Shown here: positions 1 to 6,164 of the stretch, in pieces
Layout: every line of letters starts with the position of its first letter
Numbering within the stretch: the first letter of the stretch is position 1
Source: Thermoleophilia bacterium
GTDB taxonomy: Bacteria > Actinomycetota > Thermoleophilia > Miltoncostaeales > Miltoncostaeaceae
Assembly (NCBI GenBank): GCA_016463385.1
Contig: JAEMRL010000050.1
Location: forward strand, 1 to 10,346
DNA length: 10,346 nucleotides
Direction of reading: 5' to 3'
Translations under genes and position numbers: made by a program
Notes under the pieces: generated by a model
Told to the model about the DNA's origin: nothing
Seen by the model: only the letters and a program-made list of their open reading frames with translations
The model's database searches: none

Positions 1-1
1 C

Positions 2-298
2 ACCGACGAGGTGCTGACGCCCGAGCAGGTGCGATGGATCCGCGAGCACCACGAGTGCGTGGACGGCGGCGGCTACCCGGCGGGCCTCGCGGGCGATGAC
101 ATCAGCCCCGGCGGCAGGATCCTCGCGATCGCGGACGCGTGGGACGCCATGACATCCCCCCGGGCGTACAGGGCGCCCCTGACGGGCGAGGGCGCCGCCG
201 CGGAGCTCCGGCGCTGCGCGGGCACGCAGTTCGACGCCGACCTGGTCGCCCGTGTTACGGAGGCGTTGCAGGAAGTGTCGGGCGGAGACGGCCGATGA
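2..298 (+). CDS. HD-GYP domain protein, C-terminal fragment (c-di-GMP phosphodiesterase type)
   Basis: This is the last 98 codons of a gene that begins before the window. The visible part carries the second half of an HD-GYP domain: HHE (residues 16-18 of the fragment), DGGGYPAGL (21-29), then RILAIADAWDAMTSPRAYR and a GTQFD segment near the end. These match the HHE, DGxGYPxGL and RIxxxADxxDAMTxxRxYR blocks of the family, which hydrolyses cyclic di-GMP or related cyclic dinucleotides at a metal centre. The N-terminal HD metal-binding half and any sensor domain are outside the window, so activity cannot be judged. It ends in TGA at 296-298. Family membership is directly visible; the c-di-GMP substrate is known of the family and inferred here. 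A link to motility is suggested only by the sigma-28-type promoter about 200 bp downstream. Confidence 0.9.
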   Translation, partial: TDEVLTPEQVRWIREHHECVDGGGYPAGLAGDDISPGGRILAIADAWDAMTSPRAYRAPLTGEGAAAELRRCAGTQFDADLVARVTEALQEVSGGDGR

Positions 299-355
299 GT
301 GCGAACGTGGCTCTGCGGGAACCGGGGTGGACGACCCCGACGAAAGGCACCGGCG

Positions 356-436
356 ATGAGGAAGTGGCTGCTGCGGCTCGCGCCCGTGGTGATCCCGATG
401 GTGATGAAGAGGATGCGCAACCGGCGGCGCGTATGA
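356..436 (+). CDS. possible 26-residue cationic hydrophobic peptide
   Basis: A short open frame begins at ATG 356 and ends at TGA 434-436. An AAAGG ribosome-binding-like motif lies 8 nt upstream of the start. The product starts MRKWLLRLAPVVIPMVMK and ends in an arginine-rich tail (RMRNRRRV). It would be an amphipathic or short membrane-associated segment of about 17 hydrophobic residues flanked by basic ends, with no acidic residue. It sits 57 bp after the HD-GYP gene and could be cotranscribed with it. I recognise no family. The good ribosome binding site and coherent composition favour a real gene over a chance frame, but a peptide this short cannot be proven from one sequence. A competing plus-strand frame (295-459) has poorer composition. 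Confidence 0.42.
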   Translation: MRKWLLRLAPVVIPMVMKRMRNRRRV

Positions 437-511
437 GCGTCCAGCCGCCTACCGGGTGATTGAGGGAGGGGCCGCGGCGACGCCCACACGGGCCGATCTC
501 CACATCGGGGC

Positions 512-538
512 TAAAGTTTTCGCGTCGTCTGCCGATGG
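512..538 (+). promoter_or_regulatory. sigma-28 (FliA/WhiG-type) promoter candidate
   Basis: TAAAGTTT at 512-519, exactly 11 nt, then GCCGATGG at 531-538. The published sigma-28 consensus is TAAAGTTT-N11-GCCGATAA, so the -35 matches 8 of 8, the -10 matches 6 of 8, and the spacing is exact. The start of transcription would fall around 544-547, immediately before the ATG at 549, giving an almost leaderless mRNA. This also explains why no clear ribosome binding site precedes that ATG. The motif lies in an AT-richer patch of very GC-rich DNA. The match is seen directly; use by a sigma-28 factor is inferred. Confidence 0.72.
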
Positions 539-548
539 GGCCCCGCAG

Positions 549-2033
549 ATGGCCTTGGCAGAACGCTTCCCGCGCGCGATCGGCGCCCTCCTCGCCGTCG
601 CGGCCTCGGTCATCCTCTTCGCATCGCCCGGGGACGGCCGCGCGGCCCTCGCGCGCTCCGAGGGCGGACCGGCGGTCTCGGTCATCACGACCGGGCTGAC
701 GGTGCCCTGGGACATCGCCTTCCTCCCGGACGGGCGGGCACTCGTCACCGAGCGCACCGGCGCGGTGCGCATCGTGGCCGCCGACGGCCGCCTGTCGCCG
801 ACCCCGGCCGCCCGGCTCACCGTGAGCCAGAACGGCGAGGGCGGCCTGCTCGGGCTGGCGCTCGACCCCGCCTTCGCCGCGGGGCAGCCGTTCGTCTACC
901 TCACGGCGACCGTCGGCTCGGAGATGCAGGTCCAGCGCTGGCGGATGACCGGCGACACGCTCGTGAGGGACGGCGTCGTCATCGGCGGCATCCTGATGGG
1001 CTCGATCCATTCCTCGGGGCGCGTGCGCTTCGGTCCCGACGGCGCGCTCTACGTGGGCACCGGCGACGCCGGCTACGGCCCGCGCTCGCAGGACCTCTCG
1101 GTGCTGAACGGCAAGGTGCTGCGCGTGCCGCCGGGGGCCTTCCGCGGCGCGCGCGTCACGCCCGAGATCCACGCCATCGGCCTCCGCAACCCGCAGGGCT
1201 TCGCCTGGCAGCCCGGATCGGGCCGGTTCTTCTCGACCGACCACGGCCCGAGCGTCTTCGACGGCCCGAGCGGCGACGACGAGCTCGATCTGATCGTCCC
1301 CGGCGGCAACTACGGCTGGCCCTTCGTCTACGGCGCGAACCACGGCTCCTGGATCGCCCCCGCCCAGCTCTGGCACACCACGATCGCCCCGTCGGGTCTG
1401 GCCTTCGTCACCCTCCCCGGGTCGCGCTGGACCAACAAGGCGCTGGTGGCGGGCCTGCGCGGCGAGGTGCTGCGCCTGCTCACCTTCTCGGGCGCGCGCG
1501 TGGTGGCCGACGAGCCGCTGCTCCAGGACGTCTACGGCCGCCTGCGCGCCGTCACCGAGGCGCCCGACGGCTCCATCTGGGTGACCACCAGCAACCGCGA
1601 CGGCCGCGGCTCCCCGGTCGCCACCGACGACCGCATCCTGCGCATCGTGCCACCGGGCGGCACGGGCGACCCGCTCAGCGACGGGCTCGCGCTCGATGTC
1701 ACGCCCGCGCCCGCGCCGGCGCCCGCCGTGACGCCCCGCCGCGCCGCCTCCGCCCGGTCGCTCCTGGTCCGGCTGAGCGCCCCGGCGACGGCCCGGGTCG
1801 GCCACGCGATCCGCATCCGTCTCCGTTTCCGCGCTGTCCCCGCAGGCCCGGTCGCGCTCCAGCGGCGCCTGTCCTCGGGGAGGTGGTCGACCCTGCGCCT
1901 CGTGCGCCCGAGGTCCCGCAATCTCGTGATCGCGGTGCGCCCGACGGCCGCCGGGCGCCTGGTGCTGCGGGTGCGGCACCGCGACGCGGGCCGCGCGTTT
2001 GATCGGAAAATCACACTGAACCTGCGCCCGTAG
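549..2033 (+). CDS. secreted PQQ-dependent sugar (glucose/sorbosone) dehydrogenase-like protein
   Basis: A 494-residue exported protein. The N-terminus has a basic n-region and a hydrophobic run (AIGALLAVAASVILFA) typical of a Sec signal peptide. Residues about 45-365 form the six-bladed beta-propeller of the glucose/sorbosone dehydrogenase family: VPWDIAFLPDGR, GEGGLLGLALDP, HSSGRVRFGPDGALYVGTGD (His154 at the family's conserved HxGGR-like position), GLRNPQGFAW, a STDHGP motif, GDDELDLI and NYGWP. The family oxidises aldoses or sorbosone using PQQ outside the membrane, though many members have unknown substrates. A Pro-Ala linker (near 384-392) joins a C-terminal Arg-rich beta domain of about 100 residues that is not part of the propeller. 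The start at ATG 549 is preferred to GTG 456 because the signal peptide begins there and the sigma-28-like promoter lies inside the longer version. Confidence 0.88.
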   Translation: MALAERFPRAIGALLAVAASVILFASPGDGRAALARSEGGPAVSVITTGLTVPWDIAFLPDGRALVTERTGAVRIVAADGRLSPTPAARLTVSQNGEGGLLGLALDPAFAAGQPFVYLTATVGSEMQVQRWRMTGDTLVRDGVVIGGILMGSIHSSGRVRFGPDGALYVGTGDAGYGPRSQDLSVLNGKVLRVPPGAFRGARVTPEIHAIGLRNPQGFAWQPGSGRFFSTDHGPSVFDGPSGDDELDLIVPGGNYGWPFVYGANHGSWIAPAQLWHTTIAPSGLAFVTLPGSRWTNKALVAGLRGEVLRLLTFSGARVVADEPLLQDVYGRLRAVTEAPDGSIWVTTSNRDGRGSPVATDDRILRIVPPGGTGDPLSDGLALDVTPAPAPAPAVTPRRAASARSLLVRLSAPATARVGHAIRIRLRFRAVPAGPVALQRRLSSGRWSTLRLVRPRSRNLVIAVRPTAAGRLVLRVRHRDAGRAFDRKITLNLRP

Positions 2034-2090
2034 ACCCTCTGGTGGGGGATCCTGCTCCGTCGCGGGGCGCCGGCGTGCTTTTGTGGTTGG

Positions 2091-2116
2091 CCGGGGTGCG
2101 GCCGCTCCCCGGGAGC
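2091..2116 (+). repeat. overlapping inverted repeats at the ribosome binding site of the next gene
   Basis: Positions 2091-2112 form a near-perfect 22-bp palindrome: CCGGGG, then a centre containing GCGGCCGC, then CCCCGG, with one mismatched pair. Overlapping it, GCTCCC (2104-2109), one base, and GGGAGC (2111-2116) form a second inverted repeat. The second runs up to the GGGAGG ribosome binding motif at 2117-2122 of the gene starting at 2128. The two could be alternative RNA folds or a protein-binding palindrome, or simply chance in DNA this GC-rich. Confidence 0.4.
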
Positions 2117-2127
2117 GGGAGGCGCTG

Positions 2128-2829
2128 ATGCGGTATTGGGCCCGGCGTGTGACGCCGTCGATGGTGATCGCCTGCATCGCGCTCGGCGTCGCGCTGAGCG
2201 GTACGTCGATCGCGGCGACGGTCAAGGACGCGATCAGCGGCAAGCGGATCGCGAAGAACACCCTCCCCGGGGACCGGGTGAAGAAGGGGACGCTCGGCGG
2301 GAACCGGGTCCGGCCCGACTCGATCACGGGCGTGCAGGTGAACGAGTCGCTCCTCGGCAAGGTGCCGGCCGCGGCCGCGGCCGACAGCGCCGCCGACGCG
2401 GCCGCCCTCGGGGCGCGCCCCGCGAGCGCCTACGCGACCCTCGCCGCGCGCACGATCCCCAGCGGTACCACCGTCAGCGGCGCCTTCGGCGTGTCGGCGA
2501 ACATCGGCGGCGCCGGGACGGTCGACCTGCGCCAGGTGGTCAGCCTCCCGGGCCTCGCCGGCTCCGACCTCACCGACGCGACGGTCAACTTCGCCGCGGC
2601 CGCGGCGGTGGGCGACGCCGACCCGGCCTGCACCGGGACCGCCCTCGCCCCGAGCGCCCCCGCCGGGAAGGTCTGTCTCTACCTGTCGGCGTCGGTCGGC
2701 ATGAGCACGACGGTCTCGGGCGAGGCGATCCCGCTGCTCGCGGGCAGTCGCGCCGGATTCGTCGTCCACGCGCTCCAGGCCTCCACGGCGACCGGCGTCT
2801 ACGGCACCTGGGCCTACACCGCCCCCTGA
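2128..2829 (+). CDS. exported repeat protein, Solirubrobacterales-type, function unknown
   Basis: A 233-residue protein of a type seen often in Solirubrobacterales genomes and usually left as hypothetical. ATG 2128 is chosen because GGGAGG lies 5 nt upstream and the signal-like segment starts there; an upstream GTG at 2083 lacks both. Residues 8-30 (TPSMVIACIALGVALSGTSIAA) act as a signal peptide or membrane anchor. Residues 36-75 are four ten-residue repeats of the form [IL]xGxx[VI]xxx[TS]. Residues 80-103 are an Ala-rich segment ending in a LGARPASAYA motif. The rest is a predicted beta-rich extracellular domain with two cysteines (in PACTG and KVCLYL) that could form a disulfide. It is probably a surface or exported structural protein; no catalytic motif is visible. 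It follows the dehydrogenase gene by 94 bp on the same strand. Confidence 0.82.
   Translation: MRYWARRVTPSMVIACIALGVALSGTSIAATVKDAISGKRIAKNTLPGDRVKKGTLGGNRVRPDSITGVQVNESLLGKVPAAAAADSAADAAALGARPASAYATLAARTIPSGTTVSGAFGVSANIGGAGTVDLRQVVSLPGLAGSDLTDATVNFAAAAAVGDADPACTGTALAPSAPAGKVCLYLSASVGMSTTVSGEAIPLLAGSRAGFVVHALQASTATGVYGTWAYTAP
2233..2352 (+). repeat. four tandem 30-bp coding repeats (10-residue units)
   Basis: Within the protein at 2128-2829 the units are ISGKRIAKNT, LPGDRVKKGT, LGGNRVRPDS and ITGVQVNESL. The spacing is exactly ten residues, with an aliphatic residue at position 1, Gly at 3 (all four) and an aliphatic residue at 6. The regular spacing suggests a repeating beta turn or solenoid. 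The units are diverged at the DNA level, so this is a protein repeat and not a recent duplication. Confidence 0.75.
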
Positions 2830-2834
2830 GGCGC

Positions 2835-2857
2835 CCTCTGCGGCGATCCCGCAGGGG
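2835..2857 (+). terminator. hairpin after the repeat-protein gene, possible terminator
   Basis: CTGCGG (2838-2843), loop CGATC, CCGCAG (2849-2854), extended outward by one G-T and two G-C pairs. It begins 6 bp after the TGA of the repeat-protein gene. No T-run follows, which is common for GC-rich actinobacterial terminators but leaves the call uncertain. Confidence 0.45.
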
Positions 2858-3014
2858 TCCTTCGGGCGGGTGCGGATGGTCGGCTACCGTGTGGGGCGCA
2901 TGATCGCCTGAGGCGGCGCGCTCCCGGCGGGCCGCGACGACGTCGAGGACGGGGGTCCCATGGGGCGCACACCGATGTATCCCGGCCAGCCGATGCGGAC
3001 CGGAGGTGCGCGCC

Positions 3015-4352
3015 ATGGCCGCTGACGGAACCCTCCCCACGACCCTGACCGGCGCTCCGCCCGGGCTGGTCGACGCTCTCGAGTACCCCTTCTTCCAGAC
3101 CGTCTTCGACCGCAAGAGCCGCAGGGTCGGGCTCGGCATGACCGTCGGCTCCGAGGTGCTCCAGTACGAGAGCCCGTACGCCCCCGTGCCGCTGTCCGAG
3201 CTGGAGGAGGCCCTGCTCTGCGTCGCCGGCACCGGCCTGACCGGGCTCAACCTCGGCGATCTCGACCCCGCCCGGGGCATGAGCACGCTCGTCCAGTGGA
3301 CCACCCGCACCTGGCCGAGCTCGTGCTCGAACCACGGCACCGAGCTCTTCTTCACCAACGACGACGGCCTCTACATGCTGCGCATGTTCGACCAGATCCC
3401 CGAGCCGGGGGAGGTCGCCACGCTGTCGGGCAAGCCGATCGAGGCGCAGGTCGACTGGCTGCTGGAGATGTACCGCCGCGCCCGCGTGCAGCTGCAGCCC
3501 GGGCGCGCGCCGCTGCCCACGACGCTGCCGGGGCTCTTCGACTTCAACCAGTGGAACGCGAACCAGCCCGGCACCACCCTCTTCGTCCCGGTCACCAACA
3601 CCACCCTCGAGTACATCAACCTGCTGTTCATCTACCTGTCGCGCTCGTACGGGTTCTCGATCGTGGACGAGCGCAACGGCCGCCGCTCGGCCGGCCTGCA
3701 GTCGGCGCTCGACTCGGGCCGCCTCGACCCGGCGCGGCAGATGGGGATCATCGAGCTCGAGCAGCGCGTGCTGTCGATGCTGGTGGTCGAGCAGGCCTTC
3801 ATCTGCCAGAACATCAACCTGGCCCTGCAGGCCCTCGGGCTCGGGGGCTGGACGTTCACCGGCTACCTGGCGCGCTTCATCATGGGCGGCGGCGACGTGC
3901 CCGGCCTGGGATTCCGCTTCGCCGACGCCACCAACGGCACGCGCTACCCGGTCGGCCGTGACGGCGTCTTCGAGGCCTTCACCCCGCCCTACTACGCCGA
4001 CATGCACGAGGCGGTGGACGCCTTCATGGAGATGAAGTGGGCCGCGTTCGAGGACGACGTGCCGAAGCCCTACCTCGAGCCCGACAAGGTGGTGGGCGCG
4101 GTGCCGCGGCCGCACGACGACACGGTCGATCTGGTCAAGCGCTACTGCCAGTACGTCTACGACACCTACGGCCGCTTCCCGCTGGACATCGACCCGATGT
4201 ACCAGCGGCTGACGGTGCAGGGCCAGCACGCCGACCCGGACTTCTACGCGCACTTCTACCCGCCGGGGGCCCTGACCGAGCAGCACCTCGAGCACTTCCA
4301 CCGCTGGCACCCCGACCTCGCGGGTCCCGACGGGCGGCCGCCGCTGCGCTGA
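3015..4352 (+). CDS. uncharacterised 445-residue protein, possibly nitroreductase-like fold
   Basis: I do not recognise a named family with confidence. The start at ATG 3015 has GGAGG (3002-3006) at an ideal 8 nt. Residues 33-84 contain a basic RKSRR stretch, then APVPLSELEEALLCVAGTGLTG, which resembles the N-terminal FMN-phosphate region and following helix of nitroreductase/SagB-type proteins. Residues 265-279 (QNINLALQALGLGGW) resemble the family's QNLLLAAxxLGLG block. Between them lie TELFFTNDDGLYMLR, similar to the dimer-strand region, and an aromatic-rich stretch. There is no signal peptide or membrane segment, so it should be cytoplasmic. At 445 residues it is about twice the size of a single nitroreductase domain; the C-terminal third, rich in Tyr, His, Pro and Asp, is unassigned. 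A flavin oxidoreductase is a hypothesis only. The gene is transcribed alone and converges on a sugar kinase. Confidence 0.85.
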   Translation: MAADGTLPTTLTGAPPGLVDALEYPFFQTVFDRKSRRVGLGMTVGSEVLQYESPYAPVPLSELEEALLCVAGTGLTGLNLGDLDPARGMSTLVQWTTRTWPSSCSNHGTELFFTNDDGLYMLRMFDQIPEPGEVATLSGKPIEAQVDWLLEMYRRARVQLQPGRAPLPTTLPGLFDFNQWNANQPGTTLFVPVTNTTLEYINLLFIYLSRSYGFSIVDERNGRRSAGLQSALDSGRLDPARQMGIIELEQRVLSMLVVEQAFICQNINLALQALGLGGWTFTGYLARFIMGGGDVPGLGFRFADATNGTRYPVGRDGVFEAFTPPYYADMHEAVDAFMEMKWAAFEDDVPKPYLEPDKVVGAVPRPHDDTVDLVKRYCQYVYDTYGRFPLDIDPMYQRLTVQGQHADPDFYAHFYPPGALTEQHLEHFHRWHPDLAGPDGRPPLR

Positions 4353-4353
4353 C

Positions 4354-4389
4354 CGGCGCCCGCGACGGGGCGGCGTCAGCCGGGCGCCG
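4354..4389. terminator. shared hairpin between convergent genes
   Basis: A perfect 9-bp inverted repeat, CGGCGCCCG (4354-4362) and CGGGCGCCG (4381-4389), with an 18-nt loop. It lies where the plus-strand gene ending at 4352 meets the minus-strand kinase ending at 4376; the right arm overlaps the last kinase codons. It could terminate transcription from both sides. No T-runs are present. Confidence 0.42.
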
Positions 4390-5275
4390 CTCCCGTCGCG
4401 GCCATCTCCGCCAGGACGAGCGTCCCGCGCGGGCCTGCGTCCTGGCCGAGGCCCGCCATGGTGACGAACGCCTCCTGGCCGTGCTCGGGGAGTCCCGGGT
4501 AGCTCCCGACCAGCTCGATCAGCCGCCGCCGGACCGCGGGAAGCAGGCCGGGCAGGTTGACGATGCCGCCGCCGATCACCACGCGCTCCGGGGCGATCGC
4601 GTAGACGAGGTTGCGGATGCCGGCGGCCAGGTAGCGGGCTTCCAGGTCGGTGGCCCTCGCGAGCGTCGCCGCGTCGAGTTCCTCGGCGGGGCTCCCCCAG
4701 CGGGCGGCCACGGCCGAGCCGCTCGCCATGCCCTCGAAGCACGCCCCATGGAAGGGGCAGAGTCCCGGGAAGTCGTCATCGGGCTCGCGCGGAACGCTGA
4801 CGTGGCCCATCTCCGGGTGCACCAGGCCGTGCATCGGCCGGCCACCGACGAGCGCGCCCGCGCCGATGCCGGTGCCGACGGTCATGTAGATGAAGGTGTG
4901 GAGCCCCCGGGCGGCCCCGAGGCGCCACTCCCCGAGCGCCGCCGCGTTGACGTCGGTGTCGAGCGCGATCGGGACGTCGAGCGCGTCGCGCAGGGGGCCC
5001 ACGAGGTCCGTGCCCTCCCAGCCGGGCTTCGGCGTGGCCATGATCCGGCCGTGGCCGGCGCCCGCGCGCAACTCGACCGGCCCGAAGGTCCCGATGCCGA
5101 TCGCGTCGGGGCCGATGCCCCCGTCCCGTGCGCGCAGGAAGAACGCGACCACGCCGGCCATCGTCTCGTCCGGTCCGCGCGTCGGGAACCGCTCCTGGGC
5201 GAGAATGACGCCGTCCCCATCCGCCACGAGACACAGGAACTTCGTGCCTCCCGCCTCGATTCCCCCGAGGATCAT
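4376..5275 (-). CDS. ROK-family fructokinase-like sugar kinase
   Basis: A 299-residue ROK kinase, the normal length for the family. It starts MILGGIEAGGTKF, which is the phosphate-binding loop and a hallmark of the fructokinase branch (Bacillus YdhR/GmuE type). Asp108 in DTDVNAAALGE is the expected catalytic base. Residues 149-186 hold HGLVHPEMGH and CPFHGACFEGMASG; His158, Cys173, His176 and Cys179 match the structural zinc site. ERVVIGGGI lies near the C-terminus. The predicted reaction is ATP-dependent phosphorylation of fructose (or mannose/glucose) in the cytoplasm; substrate choice within ROK kinases is not certain from sequence. The start at 5275 is chosen by alignment to the family start and a GAGGAGGCGGAG purine run just upstream; the frame remains open further upstream without family similarity. 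It is divergent from the SDR/Gfo-Idh unit, suggesting a shared sugar or polyol role. Confidence 0.9.
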   Translation of the reverse strand: MILGGIEAGGTKFLCLVADGDGVILAQERFPTRGPDETMAGVVAFFLRARDGGIGPDAIGIGTFGPVELRAGAGHGRIMATPKPGWEGTDLVGPLRDALDVPIALDTDVNAAALGEWRLGAARGLHTFIYMTVGTGIGAGALVGGRPMHGLVHPEMGHVSVPREPDDDFPGLCPFHGACFEGMASGSAVAARWGSPAEELDAATLARATDLEARYLAAGIRNLVYAIAPERVVIGGGIVNLPGLLPAVRRRLIELVGSYPGLPEHGQEAFVTMAGLGQDAGPRGTLVLAEMAATGAAPG

Positions 5276-5430
5276 CTCCGCCTCCTCATCCTCGCGGCCG
5301 CCCGCCCGAGGTCGGACGAGCATGGCAGAGAGCACCGCCCCTCCGTCGCGTCCCCCGTCGCGGCGGCGTGCGACGATGGCGGCGGCCCCGCGTCGTGCGG
5401 TCGCCATGGCGTGAGACCAGGGAGGTCGTG
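5276..5430. promoter_or_regulatory. divergent intergenic region between sugar kinase and oxidoreductase unit
   Basis: These 155 bp separate the minus-strand kinase from the plus-strand leader/SDR/Gfo-Idh unit and must contain promoters for both. A 10-bp palindrome CGCCATGGCG lies at 5402-5411, with a further ATGGCG half-site at 5376-5381, and could be an operator. GGGAGG at 5420-5425 is the ribosome binding site of the leader ORF. I cannot assign convincing -35/-10 boxes on either strand. Confidence 0.35.
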
Positions 5431-5466
5431 ATGACGATTCGAGCATCCTCGGCGGTGGGCCCGTGA
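5431..5466 (+). CDS. 11-residue leader ORF coupled to the SDR gene
   Basis: ATG 5431 has a strong GGGAGG (5420-5425) at 5 nt and encodes MTIRASSAVGP, then TGA. Its stop overlaps the GTG start of the SDR gene (GTGA at 5463-5466). The strong ribosome binding site belongs to this short frame and not to the SDR gene, so the SDR start is probably reached by translational coupling. No run of regulatory codons typical of attenuators is visible. Alternatively the peptide itself is meaningless and only loads ribosomes. Confidence 0.5.
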   Translation: MTIRASSAVGP

Positions 5467-6164
5467 GAGCCCTCGACGGACGTGTCGCGCTCGTGACCGG
5501 AGGCAGCCGGGGGATCGGTGCCGCGGTGGTCCGCGCCTTCAGCGACGCCGGCGCGCGCGTCGCGGCGCTCTCGCGCGGCGGGGGCGATCCCGGCGTGGCG
5601 GGCGCGCTGCCGATCGCGTGCGACCTCCGCGACCGGGCGGCGGTGATGGCCGCCACCGATCGGGTGGCGACGGAGCTCGGGGGCATCGACATCGTCGTCC
5701 CGAACGCCGGCGTCGCGAGCTACGGATCCTTCCTGTCGCTCAGCCCGGAGGACGTGGACGAGATGATCGACGTCAACGTGAAGGGCACGCTGCACACCCT
5801 CCAGGCCGCGCTGCCGCACCTGATGCGCAGCGACGCGGCCGACGTGGTGATCCTCGCCTCGGAGGCCGGCCGGCGCGGGCTGCCCGGCGAGACGGTCTAC
5901 TGCGCCTCGAAGTTCGCCCAGGTCGGGCTCGGCCGTGCCCTCGACCACGAGCTCCGCGAGCAGGGCGTGCGCTGCACCAACGTCTGCCCCGGGGGCGTCG
6001 CCACGGGCTTCGCCGTGGGCCGCGGACGCGACCCGCGCGACGAGGTGGGGATGATGAGCGCCGAGGAGGTGGCGGAGATCGTGCTGTTCGCCGTCACCCG
6101 GCCGCGCGGGATGCGCCTGCTCGAGATCGCCGCCCGCCCGATGACGGAGGCGTCATGGGGGTGA
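5463..6164 (+). CDS. short-chain dehydrogenase/reductase (SDR, classical)
   Basis: A 233-residue cytoplasmic NAD(P)-dependent oxidoreductase of normal classical-SDR length. The Rossmann motif TGGSRGIG is at residues 12-19, NAG at 81-83 and the tetrad Asn in DVNVKG. The catalytic Ser133 (LASEAG), Tyr146 and Lys150 (YCASK) have the expected spacing. PGGVATGF is the usual post-catalytic PGxVxT loop. An Arg at position 16 in the glycine loop hints at NADP preference, but this is weak. Substrate is unknown. GTG 5463 overlaps the leader stop, and its 3' end overlaps the next gene by 10 bp, so the genes form one transcription and translation unit. The neighbours suggest a sugar, polyol or inositol-type substrate. 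Confidence 0.92.
   Translation: MRALDGRVALVTGGSRGIGAAVVRAFSDAGARVAALSRGGGDPGVAGALPIACDLRDRAAVMAATDRVATELGGIDIVVPNAGVASYGSFLSLSPEDVDEMIDVNVKGTLHTLQAALPHLMRSDAADVVILASEAGRRGLPGETVYCASKFAQVGLGRALDHELREQGVRCTNVCPGGVATGFAVGRGRDPRDEVGMMSAEEVAEIVLFAVTRPRGMRLLEIAARPMTEASWG

Noticed and set aside
295..459. Plus-strand frame overlapping the HD-GYP stop (ATGA) and running to 459
   Set aside because: The product is disordered-looking Ala/Asp/Glu/Pro-rich with no ribosome binding site of its own and conflicts with the better 26-residue frame; ATGA overlap alone is weak.
456..548. GTG 456 as start of the dehydrogenase
   Set aside because: It would put 31 polar residues before the signal peptide and place the sigma-28-like promoter inside the coding region.
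255..2360. Very long minus-strand open frame (about 700 codons) opposite the dehydrogenase and repeat-protein genes
   Set aside because: Its translation is low-complexity Arg/Ala/Gly/Asp-rich with no domain, and the plus strand codes for a clear enzyme; long antisense frames are expected at this GC content.
2960..3025. 21-codon frame (MGRTPMYPGQPMRTGG...) overlapping the start of the 445-residue protein, considered as leader or RiPP precursor
   Set aside because: There is no well-placed ribosome binding site except a G-run, it has no core-peptide features, and no RiPP maturation enzymes are confidently adjacent.
2814..4742. Long minus-strand open frame (about 640 codons) opposite the 445-residue protein
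   Set aside because: The composition is typical antisense (Val/Arg/Glu/His-rich, no motifs), while the plus-strand frame has an ideal ribosome binding site and coherent protein composition.
5276..5692. Upstream extension of the sugar kinase to 5692
   Set aside because: The extra 139 residues are low-complexity with no family similarity and overlap the divergent SDR gene; the family start MILGGIEAGGTK is at 5275.
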